A DNA stretch of 64,000 nt from Marinibium conchae (GCF_015595035.1 NZ_JADNRN010000005.1:1-64000), one strand, 5' to 3'. Shown: positions 18,436 to 29,464, counted from the first letter of the stretch. Notes: a model not told the origin generated them from the letters alone. A program made the numbers and translations.

Positions 18436-19467
18436 TTAGTTTTGCGCTTTAAGTTTGGGGTTTTGCTCCAAAAACTCATCCGCTTTTTGTTGAGCAGCCA
18501 AGACCTGATCATAGGCTTCAAGTAACAAATTTGGAGAAACATCACGCTTCGTGCCATTTTGGCTCAAGTAACGTCGCCAAATCCTACCACCCGTTTGCGC
18601 CTGAAATAAACCAAGTACATGACGCGCTACATGCCAAACTCGCGCTCCTTGCTCCACCTGCGCTTTAATATACTCATTCATCTGCAACACAACTTGCTCA
18701 CGACTTATTTGTGGGTGTTGAGTGCCGTAAATGAGACTATCTACTTTTGAAAGGATATAAGGGTTAGAATATACTTCGCGCCCCATCATCACGCCATCAA
18801 CATGCTCCAAGTGCTCTTGAGTCTGTTCTAGGCTCGTAATGCCGCCGTTAATTGAGATATTTAATTGGGAAAATTCCTTTTTTAAATCATAAACGCGCTG
18901 GTAATTAAGAGGAGGAACATCTCTGTTTTCCTTCGGACTTAAGCCTTTAAGCCAAGCCTTTCTTGCGTGTACCGTAAAGTTATCACACCCAGCTTGCTCC
19001 ACCGTTTTCACAAAGGTCGATAAACCTTCGTAATCATCCATATCATCTATACCGATGCGACACTTCACGCTAACCGGAATATTTACAGCGCTTTGCATTG
19101 CCTCAACGCATTCGGCGACAGTCTCAGGCATCGCCATGAGGCAAGCACCGAAGCTCCCGTTCTTCACCCTGTCCGACGGGCAACCCACGTTGATATTAAC
19201 CTCATCATAGCCTCTTTCTTCGGCAATGGCCGCGCAATGAGCCATGGCCTTAGCATCGCTACCACCAAGTTGCAGCACCACAGGGTGCTCTTCATCGTTG
19301 TACGACAAGTAATCGCCTTTGCCATAGATGATAGCGCCGGTTGTTACCATTTCTGTATACAAAACTGTATTTTTTGAAAGCAAACGCAAAAAGTATCGAC
19401 AATGTTTATCGGTCCAATCGAGCATGGGGGCTACCGAAAATTGGTGGTCTATCGTTTTATCAGTCAT
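18436..19467 (-). CDS. dusA: tRNA-dihydrouridine(20/20a) synthase DusA
   Basis: 343 aa, a full-length DusA. An FMN-dependent TIM-barrel enzyme reducing uridine 20/20a in the tRNA D-loop. Seen: SVAPMLDWTDKHCRYF at the N-terminus, the catalytic-cysteine region NVGCPSDRVKNGSFGACLM, CRIGIDDMDDYEGL, FTVHARKAWLKGLSPKENR, the phosphate-binding SINGGI and DGVMMGREVYSNPY. ATG at 19467. It is monocistronic with its own terminator. dusA is a known integration target for some mobile elements, but no integrase or element is present here. Confidence 0.96.
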   Translation of the reverse strand: MTDKTIDHQFSVAPMLDWTDKHCRYFLRLLSKNTVLYTEMVTTGAIIYGKGDYLSYNDEEHPVVLQLGGSDAKAMAHCAAIAEERGYDEVNINVGCPSDRVKNGSFGACLMAMPETVAECVEAMQSAVNIPVSVKCRIGIDDMDDYEGLSTFVKTVEQAGCDNFTVHARKAWLKGLSPKENRDVPPLNYQRVYDLKKEFSQLNISINGGITSLEQTQEHLEHVDGVMMGREVYSNPYILSKVDSLIYGTQHPQISREQVVLQMNEYIKAQVEQGARVWHVARHVLGLFQAQTGGRIWRRYLSQNGTKRDVSPNLLLEAYDQVLAAQQKADEFLEQNPKLKAQN

Positions 19468-19824
19468 GAGGCTACATCTACTGATTTATATAGTTTTAAC
19501 GTCTTTTTTTGCAAAACAATTACCTTCAAAATATCGGTGATTTCCGCTGTTTTTGATCAATTTTCATCCTCCTGACCTACAAATGAACTGGCAAATGAAT
19601 TGGCAAATGGAGTAACAAATGGGCTGATAAAATCAGAGGGCTTTCTTTGGTCGCCTATCTTAGCAAAAAACGCTTCCGAGGCGAACCACCAGTTTATTAA
19701 GTTGAGCGCAGACAGCAATGGAAGAAGTGGATCAAATGGCGGAAATGAGCGAGGAGAATTATTGTGGGTTTCTGCTTATTGCTATTTATATAGGTGACGT
19801 GAACTGGCAATCAGTAGGCAGAGA
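19468..19824. other. intergenic region, no gene supported
   Basis: About 357 bases. It must contain the dusA promoter. One plus-strand frame of 65 codons (19600-19797) has no ribosome binding site, an unlikely composition and no recognisable similarity. A short imperfect repeat of AACTGGCAA-like units occurs at 19588-19614 and again near 19801. Nothing else was seen. Confidence 0.4.
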
Positions 19825-20442
19825 TTAAAAAGTATAAACCACCTCAATCGCAGCCAAAGTCCAATGCTCGGAGTCTTGAGTCACAAAGCGTGGGATCGTT
19901 ACTTGAGGAAGCCATACAGAACCAGCAACAGTTTGCACCTTAGCGTAGGCTCGCCAACCTTTACTCATGTTCCAATTCAAACCCACCACTCTTGATGTGG
20001 TATTTCGCGCTTCTTCGAGAAGACTCGTATCGAGCGCTTTAAAAAACTTATTATCTCGGTGCGCGTCGCTAAAGCTGACTTGATACCTAGACCATTGACC
20101 TGAAAGCGTTAAATCATCTTGAATTGCAAATTCAATTGCCGTGAAATAACCGCTGCTGTCTTGTGGAACGCTCAGTCCAAGAGAAGCATTGAGCAAGTTT
20201 AACGAATAGGTATTAGTGTTAGTAAAACTGCCTCCAACAAGTTGAAAATCAGGAATTAGAGGTAGACCTGAATAACTGTCAGAACGTGCGTGTTGCCTAA
20301 ATGCAGTAGATGCAGAGAAGATGTGTTGCGCACTACCTGATTGCGCCACGACATGAGTCGATGAAAAATCAGCTGCCCATAGGGTCGCGCTGCAGAATAA
20401 CACTGCAGTTGATATCGCGATTTTTTGGGCAATAGCTTTCAT
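19825..20442 (-). CDS. putative outer membrane/secreted protein
   Basis: About 205 aa. A Sec signal peptide (MKAIAQKIAISTAVLFCSAT, cleavage after LWAA) and a mature chain of alternating polar/hydrophobic strands ending IEVVYTF, with a C-terminal phenylalanine as in outer membrane barrels. Segments such as GLSVPQDSSGYFTAIEFAIQ and YQVSFSDAHRDNKFF give no family I recognise. The ATG at 20442 is preceded by a weak GAG; a GTG two codons earlier is possible. It has no obvious partner gene. Confidence 0.55.
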   Translation of the reverse strand: MKAIAQKIAISTAVLFCSATLWAADFSSTHVVAQSGSAQHIFSASTAFRQHARSDSYSGLPLIPDFQLVGGSFTNTNTYSLNLLNASLGLSVPQDSSGYFTAIEFAIQDDLTLSGQWSRYQVSFSDAHRDNKFFKALDTSLLEEARNTTSRVVGLNWNMSKGWRAYAKVQTVAGSVWLPQVTIPRFVTQDSEHWTLAAIEVVYTF

Positions 20443-20563
20443 ATACACTCATTAAATTTTCTTAATGAAGAAAGCTTACAGTATGAAAGTATCGATTTGT
20501 AAGAGATTAGGTATAGCCAATATCAAGGTGATATCAGCTTTGATACCCAGCATAAAATAGTGC

Positions 20564-21421
20564 TTAATCGCTAAAGTGCTCGGCATGAAAAGCTAAGTGC
20601 TTGTCAATAAAGCTACTTATGAAAAAATAACTGTGATCATAACCACTGCGCATATTTAATGTGAACTCACTGTTCGACAATTGCGCACTCTTGACTAAAG
20701 CTTCGGGCTTAAGCTGCTCTTCTAAAAAGTCATCGGCGCTGCCTTGATCAACCAATATCGGAGCATGATTCGCATATTGAGACAATAAATAGCTTGCATC
20801 ATACTGCCTCCATTCAGCTTTATCTTGCCCTAAATAATTGGCAAGCGCTTTTTCTCCCCAAGGGCAGTTTACGGGGTTCGCAATAGGCGCAAAAGCCGAA
20901 ATAGAGCTGAATAAGTCGGGATGCTTCAATCCAATAGTTAAGGCACCATGCCCACCCATCGAATGCCCAGATATTGCTTTTTTATTTGACACTGGGAATT
21001 GCGCTTCGATTAAATCAACAAGTTCTTTTACAATATAATCGTACATATTGTAGTGCTCACTCCATGGTGATTCTGTGGCATTAACGTAAAAACCAGCGCC
21101 TAGACCAAAATCGTAAGCGGCTTCAGGATCATCTGGCACACCATCACCTCTTGGGCTGGTATCTGGGCAAACTATTGCGATACCTAAATCTGCTGCGGCT
21201 TTTAAGGCCCCGGCTTTTTGCATGAAGTTCTGATCATTGCAGGTTAAGCCCGATAGCCAATACAGCACTGGCACCTCTGCACTGGCTTGAGAGTTATAAA
21301 CAACGGGCGGTAGATAAATAGCAAACGTCATTTCGCAGTTATTCACCACAGATTGATGCTTATATTGCGTGTGAAAGCCACCAAAAGCTTGATTCTCTGA
21401 TACCTTAGTAAGTGCCGTCAT
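20564..21421 (-). CDS. fghA: S-formylglutathione hydrolase
   Basis: 285 aa, an alpha/beta-hydrolase esterase of the FghA/FrmB family. It hydrolyses S-formylglutathione to formate and glutathione, the second step of glutathione-dependent formaldehyde detoxification. Seen: PVLYWLSGLTCNDQNFMQKAGA near the N-terminus, the nucleophile elbow GHSMGGHGAL, DQGSADDFL with the catalytic aspartate and GYDHSYFFISSFIDKHL with the catalytic histidine. It lies 30 bp downstream of the class III alcohol dehydrogenase gene on the same strand, an operon catalysing both steps. Confidence 0.96.
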   Translation of the reverse strand: MTALTKVSENQAFGGFHTQYKHQSVVNNCEMTFAIYLPPVVYNSQASAEVPVLYWLSGLTCNDQNFMQKAGALKAAADLGIAIVCPDTSPRGDGVPDDPEAAYDFGLGAGFYVNATESPWSEHYNMYDYIVKELVDLIEAQFPVSNKKAISGHSMGGHGALTIGLKHPDLFSSISAFAPIANPVNCPWGEKALANYLGQDKAEWRQYDASYLLSQYANHAPILVDQGSADDFLEEQLKPEALVKSAQLSNSEFTLNMRSGYDHSYFFISSFIDKHLAFHAEHFSD

Positions 21422-21451
21422 AATTCTTAGTCGTCCTTTTTTGCGTGAAAG

Positions 21452-22681
<1,230 letters not shown>

Positions 22682-22767
22682 TCATTTATACAGCAATTTC
22701 TAGACTTTCATTTTGATTAAAGCTAGTGTTAGTGAATAAATAAAATAAGAATAACAAGCGCCAGTTG

Positions 22768-24936
22768 ATGCTTCAAAACGCTGCACAAATAACGACTAAT
22801 GCAACGCAAATAGACATACTAAAGGGCTTACTTTTAGGTGGATTCGCATGCGTAGCCAATCTGTTCTTAAATATTCCTATTTTTGGCACTGAGCACCTCT
22901 CGTGGGGCATGGGCTTCGTGCTGTTTGCGCTTATTACCTTTGGTCAGTTACCCGCCTTTATTGCCTTAGCTCTGTGTTTGTTGTCGCTAGCCATTGGTGA
23001 ATCAGAGTGGTATTACATTATTGCAACAGTAGCAGAGTTCGTGGTTATTTCCTTACTGCTACGAAAAAGTTTTTTCATTGTCATGGCTGCACTCTGTTTT
23101 TGGTTATTTATTGGCAGTCCCTTTTTATTAGCAAGTGCCTACCTTTTTTCTGAGAATGGCTACGGACAAAACTTCGAGTTAGTATTTGCCGCATCTGCTG
23201 GTTTAAATGGACTCTTCAATGCTTCATTTGCCGCCCTTCTTTACTTGCTTACACCCAGTTCATGGTTAAACGACAAAAATATACGCTTAAACAAAAAGCT
23301 CTCATCTAACATTTTTGCTCTTAGTGCTCTGACCTTAATCTTACCACTAGTAACGGTTTCATTAGTGCTAGCCAGTACTGCAAGTACCAGAAACCAAGAG
23401 CAACTAGAGAAAATCTTTAAAGCGCAGAGCCAAAGTATTAGCCTGGCAACTGAAGACTTCATTAACCAGCACTTTACCGTCGTGAAGCAGCTCGCAACAA
23501 CGCTTTCCATAGTTCAAGACCAGAACGCTACGAAGCAAGTCTTAGTACAAGCACAGAAAAATTACCCTGATTTCTTCAATATAACGCTCATCGAAAAAGA
23601 TGGCTACACTGCATTTTTCGCGCCCGAACGCTATAACGAAGAATTGAAAAAGCTACCTGAGCGTCTGCGTTATGTGAACGATAGAATGTATTTCATACAT
23701 GCAAAAACTAAACTTGAGCCCTTTGTTTCTGAGGCGTTAATGAGCCGAGGCGTTATTGCCGCTCCCATGATCGCAATGTCGAGCCCAATCATCATTGATG
23801 GTCAGTTTTCGGGCGCCATTTTGGGAGCAATGAATCTGTCTTACGTAAAAACCTTACACGCTAACCTTCAAAGTGAGTTACAAACCGATAGTATTGTCAT
23901 TACTGATGCCAGCAAACGAGTTATTTACGCATCGGCCCCTTTACAACTAGATAATTTAAAGCAGTTTAGCCCTCGCTACACCCAAAGTAGTTTCATCGCT
24001 GATTTTCCGATGCTTGTTCTCAACAACACAAGTTACCCTTACCATACCCAGACGAATAGTTATGGATGGACCGTTTACGTGATCAAACCGTCGTCGGAAT
24101 TAGTCGAGCTTTTTAGCCAACACATTTTAGTGCTCTGGTTCACAGTAATGACAGTTATACTGCTTTTCCTTTTCATTGCGTATAAGCTATCAAAAAGAAT
24201 CACGTCTCCGCTTGTGGCTTTACTTGATAACAACTCTGAGGCCTACATATCGAATTTTGAGGTTGCCCAGAATGCGACCTCCAGCAAAGAAATTAATGAT
24301 GTTGCAGCCAAGCTTAAGAAGTCTCATCGCCTACTCAGGGATTTTGAAGACCAACTGCAACAACAAGTGCATGAAAAAACAACCCAGCTCAAGCAAATGA
24401 ATCTGCAATTAGCTGCGCAAGCACGAGAAGATGGGCTAACTCACCTACTGAATAGAAATGGCTTCGATGAAATAGCCAATAACGCCATAAAAACCAGCTA
24501 TCGCTTGCAACAACCTGTGAGCTTGGCCTTGATAGACATCGACGACTTTAAACTCATCAATGATAGTTATGGTCACCCTGTCGGTGACAAGTGTCTGCGT
24601 GCATTTTCTGAGTTAATGCAAACCAACTGCAAACGTGAAACGGATATCATTGGTCGATATGGAGGTGAAGAGTTTGTCATTCTTATGGCTGGAGTCGATG
24701 TGCATGCGCATCATCAATTGATGCATAATATTCGAGTCCAAACTCAGGACATGCTAGTTGAAGTGGAAGAACTTCAGAAACCTATCTCTTTTACGATCAG
24801 CATTGGTTTATGCAGCTTATTAGGCCGCAGTCAATTAGGTTTGCATGAGGTTATTAACATTGCTGATGAGGAGCTTTACAAAAGCAAACGCAATGGCAAA
24901 AACCAATTGTCAATCGTCACCATCGATCCTGAGTAA
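22768..24936 (+). CDS. membrane Cache-domain diguanylate cyclase (GGDEF)
   Basis: 722 aa. An N-terminal multi-pass membrane region (about 15-180, six or so hydrophobic segments, MASE-like), another membrane helix (about 190-212), a periplasmic Cache-type sensor (about 220-450), a further helix (about 460-482), a HAMP-like/coiled-coil linker (about 485-550) and a C-terminal GGDEF domain (about 555-720). The active site RYGGEEF is intact and is preceded by the inhibitory-site motif RETD, so it should synthesise c-di-GMP with product inhibition. The tandem use of a multi-span and a Cache sensor suggests two inputs. A TTG directly precedes the ATG at 22768; the ribosome site is weak. Confidence 0.9.
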   Translation: MLQNAAQITTNATQIDILKGLLLGGFACVANLFLNIPIFGTEHLSWGMGFVLFALITFGQLPAFIALALCLLSLAIGESEWYYIIATVAEFVVISLLLRKSFFIVMAALCFWLFIGSPFLLASAYLFSENGYGQNFELVFAASAGLNGLFNASFAALLYLLTPSSWLNDKNIRLNKKLSSNIFALSALTLILPLVTVSLVLASTASTRNQEQLEKIFKAQSQSISLATEDFINQHFTVVKQLATTLSIVQDQNATKQVLVQAQKNYPDFFNITLIEKDGYTAFFAPERYNEELKKLPERLRYVNDRMYFIHAKTKLEPFVSEALMSRGVIAAPMIAMSSPIIIDGQFSGAILGAMNLSYVKTLHANLQSELQTDSIVITDASKRVIYASAPLQLDNLKQFSPRYTQSSFIADFPMLVLNNTSYPYHTQTNSYGWTVYVIKPSSELVELFSQHILVLWFTVMTVILLFLFIAYKLSKRITSPLVALLDNNSEAYISNFEVAQNATSSKEINDVAAKLKKSHRLLRDFEDQLQQQVHEKTTQLKQMNLQLAAQAREDGLTHLLNRNGFDEIANNAIKTSYRLQQPVSLALIDIDDFKLINDSYGHPVGDKCLRAFSELMQTNCKRETDIIGRYGGEEFVILMAGVDVHAHHQLMHNIRVQTQDMLVEVEELQKPISFTISIGLCSLLGRSQLGLHEVINIADEELYKSKRNGKNQLSIVTIDPE

Positions 24937-25080
24937 GCACTAGCTCCCTTACTCTGCACAAAAAAACATCACTCAATACAAATTCCGCTTAACAAGCCTG
25001 TTTTAGTAATAATAAAACAAGCAAATAGGCTATCTTGGTATATAATTGTGGTTTTAAGTAATGGCTTTTGATTTGGACCA

Positions 25081-25995
25081 ATGAGCACTATATTTCATCT
25101 ATTCAATGGCACCCTGTCAGTTTTAGGGTACTTTGTAAATACCGTTTTCTGGGTAATCCCTATCCTCATACTCTCTTTCTTAAAAGTAATACCGATCAAG
25201 ATATGGCAGAAAGCGGTATCTTTTCCCCTTGATGGATGTGCAAGCGCTTGGATTTCAATTAACAATATGAATCAAAGAGTGTTTTCGCGAACTCAGTTCG
25301 TAGTTAAGGGGCTTGAAGACTTAAGCACCAAAGACTGGTACTTGGTAACATCAAATCACCAGTCTTGGGTAGATATTTTAGTCTTACAACGCATTTTTAA
25401 TCACAAGATACCATTTTTAAAATTCTTTCTTAAGAAGGAGCTTATTTGGGTACCTTTTCTTGGGATTGCTTGGTGGGCACTCGACTTCCCCTTTATGCGC
25501 CGATACTCGAAGGCTTTCCTAGCGAAAAATCCACACCTGAAAGGCAAAGATCTAGAGACAACAAAGGCCGCATGTGAAAAATTTGAACATAAACCCGTAA
25601 GTGTCATGAATTTTATTGAAGGTACGCGCTTTAACACACATAAATGGGAAAAGTCGGGAAAACAATACAGCAAGCTTCTTCCGCCCCGAGCAGGAGGTAT
25701 TGCCTTTGTCCTAAGTGCAATGGGGAAGCGGCTAAACAAACTGGTCGATGTAACCATATATTACCCGAAGGGTATCCCATCTTACTGGGATTTCGTAAGT
25801 GGTAAAGTTGTCGAAATTCACGTGTCGATCAAGACAGTGTTGATTGAAGAGCTGTTTGAAAAGGGCGTATTTTCGAGTAACTACTTTGACGACCCTGAAC
25901 AAAAGAAACGTTTCCAGTCGTGGTTAAATACTATGTGGGAAAACAAAAACAAGGAATTAGAACTCATGGAAAGGCAAAACAATGAAGTCACTTAA
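25081..25995 (+). CDS. YihG-like membrane acyltransferase (first copy)
   Basis: 304 aa. An LPLAT/PlsC-superfamily lysophosphatidic acid-type acyltransferase most like E. coli YihG. Seen: two N-terminal membrane segments (about 10-40), motif I NHQSWVD (the HX4D catalytic pair), the KKELIWVPFLGIAWWALDFP segment, motif III EGTRF and PRAGGIAFVLSAMG. It is expected to acylate lysophospholipid in the inner membrane. It heads a three-gene operon; the next gene overlaps its 3' end by 14 bases and encodes a paralogue. A -10-like TATAAT is visible about 40 bp upstream (25041-25046). Confidence 0.88.
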   Translation: MSTIFHLFNGTLSVLGYFVNTVFWVIPILILSFLKVIPIKIWQKAVSFPLDGCASAWISINNMNQRVFSRTQFVVKGLEDLSTKDWYLVTSNHQSWVDILVLQRIFNHKIPFLKFFLKKELIWVPFLGIAWWALDFPFMRRYSKAFLAKNPHLKGKDLETTKAACEKFEHKPVSVMNFIEGTRFNTHKWEKSGKQYSKLLPPRAGGIAFVLSAMGKRLNKLVDVTIYYPKGIPSYWDFVSGKVVEIHVSIKTVLIEELFEKGVFSSNYFDDPEQKKRFQSWLNTMWENKNKELELMERQNNEVT

Positions 25996-26872
25996 ACCCT
26001 ACATCATCTTCCCTATACATTTTGTCTTACAGATGACCAACTTAGGACTGTGGGGATTACTTATTTTTGGTTTTGGCATTGTTCGTTTCATCCTTCCTAT
26101 TCCTTTTGTCAGTAAAGCACTGCTCCGACTAATGCATTGGTTTTATTTCACCTTTAGCGTGATTAGTGTCGGACTGATTAAGTTATTCAATAATATCAAG
26201 ATAGAAATTAAAATGGATGAGGCTCTGAGCAAAGACAAGTGGTATTTAATTATCGCAAATCATATCAGTTATTTAGATATCATATTGCTAATTAGATTTT
26301 GTGCCATGCATACCTCTCCACCAAAATTCTTCTTAAAAAAAGAACTGATTTGGTTGCCCTTTGTTGGTATTGCCGCATGGGCGCTTGATATGCCTTTCAT
26401 GCGAAGATATACGCAAGAATTTGTTGCCAAAAACCCTCACCTTAAAGGTAAAGACATAGAAACAACGAAGAAATCCTGCGAAAAGTTTATTGATAGCCCA
26501 ACGTCAGTTATCAATTTTGTAGAGGGCACACGTTTTACGCCTATAAAAGCCCAGCAAAGAAACAGCCCTTTTTCGCACTTATTGCGTCCAAAAGCTGGCG
26601 GTATCGCATTTACTCTGGCCGCAATGGGTGAGCAGTTTAGCTCATTGCTAGATATTACTTTAGCCTACCCAAGCAATTCAGGTCACCCAATGACCGACAT
26701 GCTGTGTGGTGATATGACCCACATCGTTATTGATGTAAAAGTACTGCCGGTGTCGGAAGAGATTATTGGTAATTATTTTGAAAATGAAAAGTTCAGAAAT
26801 GGTTTCCAAATTTGGTTGAATGAGCTTTGGACAAATAAAAATCAACGAATGAAAGCGTGGATGGGTGATTAA
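25982..26872 (+). CDS. YihG-like membrane acyltransferase (second copy)
   Basis: 296 aa, a paralogue of the preceding gene. Membrane segments at about 8-60, HX4D motif NHISYLD, KKELIWLPFVGIAAWALDMP, the ETTKKSCEKF and NFVEGTRF motifs and PKAGGIAFTLAAMG. Both copies keep all the acyltransferase motifs, so neither looks decayed. The ATG at 25982 lies inside the end of the first copy (14-base overlap), and the stop codon abuts the ATG of the MscS-like gene, so the three are translationally coupled. The tandem pair suggests different acyl or head-group preference, which is inference. Confidence 0.88.
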   Translation: MKSLKPYIIFPIHFVLQMTNLGLWGLLIFGFGIVRFILPIPFVSKALLRLMHWFYFTFSVISVGLIKLFNNIKIEIKMDEALSKDKWYLIIANHISYLDIILLIRFCAMHTSPPKFFLKKELIWLPFVGIAAWALDMPFMRRYTQEFVAKNPHLKGKDIETTKKSCEKFIDSPTSVINFVEGTRFTPIKAQQRNSPFSHLLRPKAGGIAFTLAAMGEQFSSLLDITLAYPSNSGHPMTDMLCGDMTHIVIDVKVLPVSEEIIGNYFENEKFRNGFQIWLNELWTNKNQRMKAWMGD

Positions 26873-28168
26873 ATGCAAAATTTAAACCTAGACAACACAC
26901 AAAGCATTGTCGCGGATACTACCCCATCATTGGTATCGACTATCGTAGAGCTATCTCAAAAACTAGGTTTCGTGCTTGAACAAAACAGTTTTACCTTTGA
27001 TTTAGTTGCTCTCACTCTGATTGCCTTAAGTGCCTTTGTTGGTTTGGCAATTGCACGCTTTATTTTACATTTCAAAGTAATGCGCTTTGTTGCCAGATCA
27101 AATAATACTTGGGACGACAGCTTACTTGAAAACGGGGTTTTTCGTCGTTTTTCTCACATCGTTCCGGGCCTCATCGTCTATTCGTCGATTGCTTTATACT
27201 TCGACAGTGAACAAAGCATATACAAAGCACTGGACACGCTTAGTGCTATATACCTGTTAATTACAATATGGTTAACGCTAAGTGCTGTACTAAACGCCAT
27301 TGAAGATATCTATAGCCGAAGTCAATTAGCTAAAAAGGCCCCTATTACTGGTTTCGTACAAGTAAGCAAGCTCCTGCTCACTCTGGTGCTTATTTTCCTA
27401 TTACTTTCGGTACTCATTGGTAAAAGCCCCATTTATTTGCTGTCTGGATTAACTGCTATTGCAGCCGTCTTGTTATTGATTTTCAGAGATACCATTTTAG
27501 GCTTTGTGGCTGGCATTCAGATAGCTGCAAATCGCATGTTCAACACCGGTGACTGGATTGTAATGCAGAAATATGGCGTCGACGGCGAAATTCTAGAAAT
27601 TGGCTTAAACGTTGTGAAAGTGCAAAATTGGGATAAAACAATTTCAACCCTTCCCACTTACGCGTTAACCAGCGATGCCGTAAAAAATTGGCGTGGAATG
27701 TCTGAATCTGGTGGACGGCGCATAAAGCGCTCTATATTCATTGACGTGCATTCAGTTTGCTTTGCGGATGAAGCCTTACTAGGAGAGTGGCAAAAAATGC
27801 AACTGTTAACTGACTACCTCGCGAGTAAGAAGTGCGAATTAGAGAACGACCGAAATTCACGCCAATTGTCTAACGAAGACATCCTCAATTGCCGGCGTTT
27901 AACCAACCTAGGCACCTTTAGAGCTTACTTAAGTGAGTATTTGAAACATCACAAATTAATCAATCATGACTTAACGTGTATGGTAAGGCAGTTAAAGCCA
28001 AGCGAATTAGGGGTAGCACTAGAAATTTACTGCTTTAGCGCAGAAAAAGAATGGACAAAGTACGAAGCTATACAGGCTGATATATTTGACCACGTGCTCG
28101 CGATATTACCTGTATTCAAACTAAGAGCCTACCAAAGAGTGTCTGGTCTAGAGCAAAAAACGCGCTAA
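26873..28168 (+). CDS. mechanosensitive ion channel, MscS family (YbdG-like)
   Basis: 431 aa. About five membrane segments and then the MscS pore and beta domain. LLSGLTAIAAVLLLIFRDTILGFVAGIQIAANRMFN covers the pore-lining helix region, and GDWIVMQKYGVDGEILEIGLNVVKVQNWD with STLPTYAL the beta domain. The residues are those of the E. coli YbdG (MscM, miniconductance) subfamily rather than MscS itself. It releases solutes upon hypo-osmotic shock. It immediately follows two membrane-lipid acyltransferases, a fitting association of lipid modification and a lipid-tension sensor. A terminator overlaps its stop codon. Confidence 0.9.
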   Translation: MQNLNLDNTQSIVADTTPSLVSTIVELSQKLGFVLEQNSFTFDLVALTLIALSAFVGLAIARFILHFKVMRFVARSNNTWDDSLLENGVFRRFSHIVPGLIVYSSIALYFDSEQSIYKALDTLSAIYLLITIWLTLSAVLNAIEDIYSRSQLAKKAPITGFVQVSKLLLTLVLIFLLLSVLIGKSPIYLLSGLTAIAAVLLLIFRDTILGFVAGIQIAANRMFNTGDWIVMQKYGVDGEILEIGLNVVKVQNWDKTISTLPTYALTSDAVKNWRGMSESGGRRIKRSIFIDVHSVCFADEALLGEWQKMQLLTDYLASKKCELENDRNSRQLSNEDILNCRRLTNLGTFRAYLSEYLKHHKLINHDLTCMVRQLKPSELGVALEIYCFSAEKEWTKYEAIQADIFDHVLAILPVFKLRAYQRVSGLEQKTR

Positions 28169-28182
28169 GGCGCGTTTTTTTT
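28157..28182 (+). terminator. terminator overlapping the MscS-like stop codon
   Basis: AAACGCGC (28158-28165) and GCGCGTTT (28170-28177) with a TAAG loop that contains the stop codon, followed by a T run. Confidence 0.88.
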
Positions 28183-28206
28183 AAAGCTATTTGTTACTGC
28201 TATCTT

Positions 28207-28398
28207 TTATGCGGCTGCATAGCCGAGCAATGCGGTTATCGTCAAACCAGAAACACCCATAAATCCATATTCAATTTTTTCACGCATTCCTTCAGCGCCC
28301 GATTTTCCACTTAAAACAGCCATAACAATGCAAGATAATCCCAAAACCAGTGCCAGTATAGTCGCACCAAATAATAAACCACTAAGAATACCGTTCAT
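28207..28398 (-). CDS. small two-helix membrane protein, unknown
   Basis: 63 aa. Two hydrophobic helices (about 4-28, ILSGLLFGATILALVLGLSC onward, and about 43-62) separated by a charged loop SGKSGAEGMREKIEYG. No family recognised. I chose the ATG at 28398, preceded by GGGAACAGGT; an in-frame ATG four codons upstream lacks a ribosome binding site. It is convergent with the MscS-like gene and shares the terminator region. Confidence 0.5.
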   Translation of the reverse strand: MNGILSGLLFGATILALVLGLSCIVMAVLSGKSGAEGMREKIEYGFMGVSGLTITALLGYAAA

Positions 28399-28666
28399 AC
28401 CTGTTCCCATTGAAAGTAAAAATCGGCGGTATTATGCACTAAAGCGCGTCAGAGTCACAGGGGAGTATGCTGTTTTTTTATTGAAGTTGATCTTGGTCAA
28501 TATTGCTAACACTTAAGCAATTTGCTTAAAAAAATTAAAAAATACCGTACTAAAAGCCAAGGCAAAAATACAAGTTACTGTTTTAATTGAATATTAAATA
28601 ATGGAACAAGCATTGCTATTAACACTTTAGTCATTGCAAAAAACACCACTTACAAAGGATTTCATC

Positions 28667-29464
28667 ATGAAAAAAACACTCGTAACAACTATTGCCTTCA
28701 CAAGCCTCTTCGCATTTAACGCACAAGCCTACGACTTCAACAATGAGCAGTGCAACGTAGATTTAAACGGAGACATCAAGTTTTCAGAAAAAATTCTCAG
28801 TCTAAAGACCAAGAGTGAACGAATAGTTAAAATAACTCCTGATTATTCGCTATATTTAGATGGCAAAGCCGTTAGCTTATCCGCGCAAGAGCAAAAATGG
28901 GTAGCGCAATACTATAACGAAATTCAAGATAGCATTCCTCAGGTAATGACTGTAGCTGCTGAAGGCGTAAAAATAGCCAACTTTGCCGTATCCGAAGTAC
29001 TACGCGGCTTTTTAGGCGAAGATAGCCTAGCCGCTACAAACATGGAAGATAAATTAGATAGCCTTTACACAGGGTTAAAAAGCCATGTATACAAAAACCC
29101 TGATTACCTTACTTTTGACACCCAAGTTATTGAAGATGACTTAGGCTTAGGTGCTAATTTTGATGAAGAAATAGACCAGTTCGTTTCAGAAATTATTGAA
29201 CAAGCCATGGGGGAGTTTTTCATTCAGATGGGTAAAAATATGTTGAGTGGAGAAGGCGACACATCGATGACTTCGTTTGAAGCACGTATGGAAAAAATGG
29301 GTGAAGCAATAGAAACTAAGGTGGAAGGTCAAGGCGAAATGCTGAAACGTGAAACAGAAAAACTATGTGAAATGATTAGTACTATCGATGCGACAGAGAG
29401 TAATATACAAAAAATACGAGGCTTATCGGATTTGGATTTAATCACATTCAATGACAAGGCATAA
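28667..29464 (+). CDS. DUF2884 (YggN-like) periplasmic protein
   Basis: 265 aa. Sec signal peptide (MKKTLVTTIAFTSLFAFNAQ, cleavage after AQA). The mature protein (CNVDLNGDIKFSEKIL, KITPDYSLYLDGKAVSLSAQEQ) matches DUF2884, to which E. coli YggN belongs; the function is not established. It contains two cysteines far apart (mature N-terminus and ETEKLCEMI) and acidic helical C-terminal segments. The ATG at 28667 has AAAGGAT 6-7 bases upstream and is preferred over an upstream TTG. The next gene starts 14 bases before this one ends. Confidence 0.8.
   Translation: MKKTLVTTIAFTSLFAFNAQAYDFNNEQCNVDLNGDIKFSEKILSLKTKSERIVKITPDYSLYLDGKAVSLSAQEQKWVAQYYNEIQDSIPQVMTVAAEGVKIANFAVSEVLRGFLGEDSLAATNMEDKLDSLYTGLKSHVYKNPDYLTFDTQVIEDDLGLGANFDEEIDQFVSEIIEQAMGEFFIQMGKNMLSGEGDTSMTSFEARMEKMGEAIETKVEGQGEMLKRETEKLCEMISTIDATESNIQKIRGLSDLDLITFNDKA

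Noticed and set aside
18436-19467. dusA as an integration site of a mobile element
   Set aside because: No integrase, repeat of the dusA end or foreign block is seen beside it.
19600-19797. 65-codon frame in the dusA upstream region
   Set aside because: No ribosome binding site, no similarity and low-complexity Asn/Gly/Ser composition.
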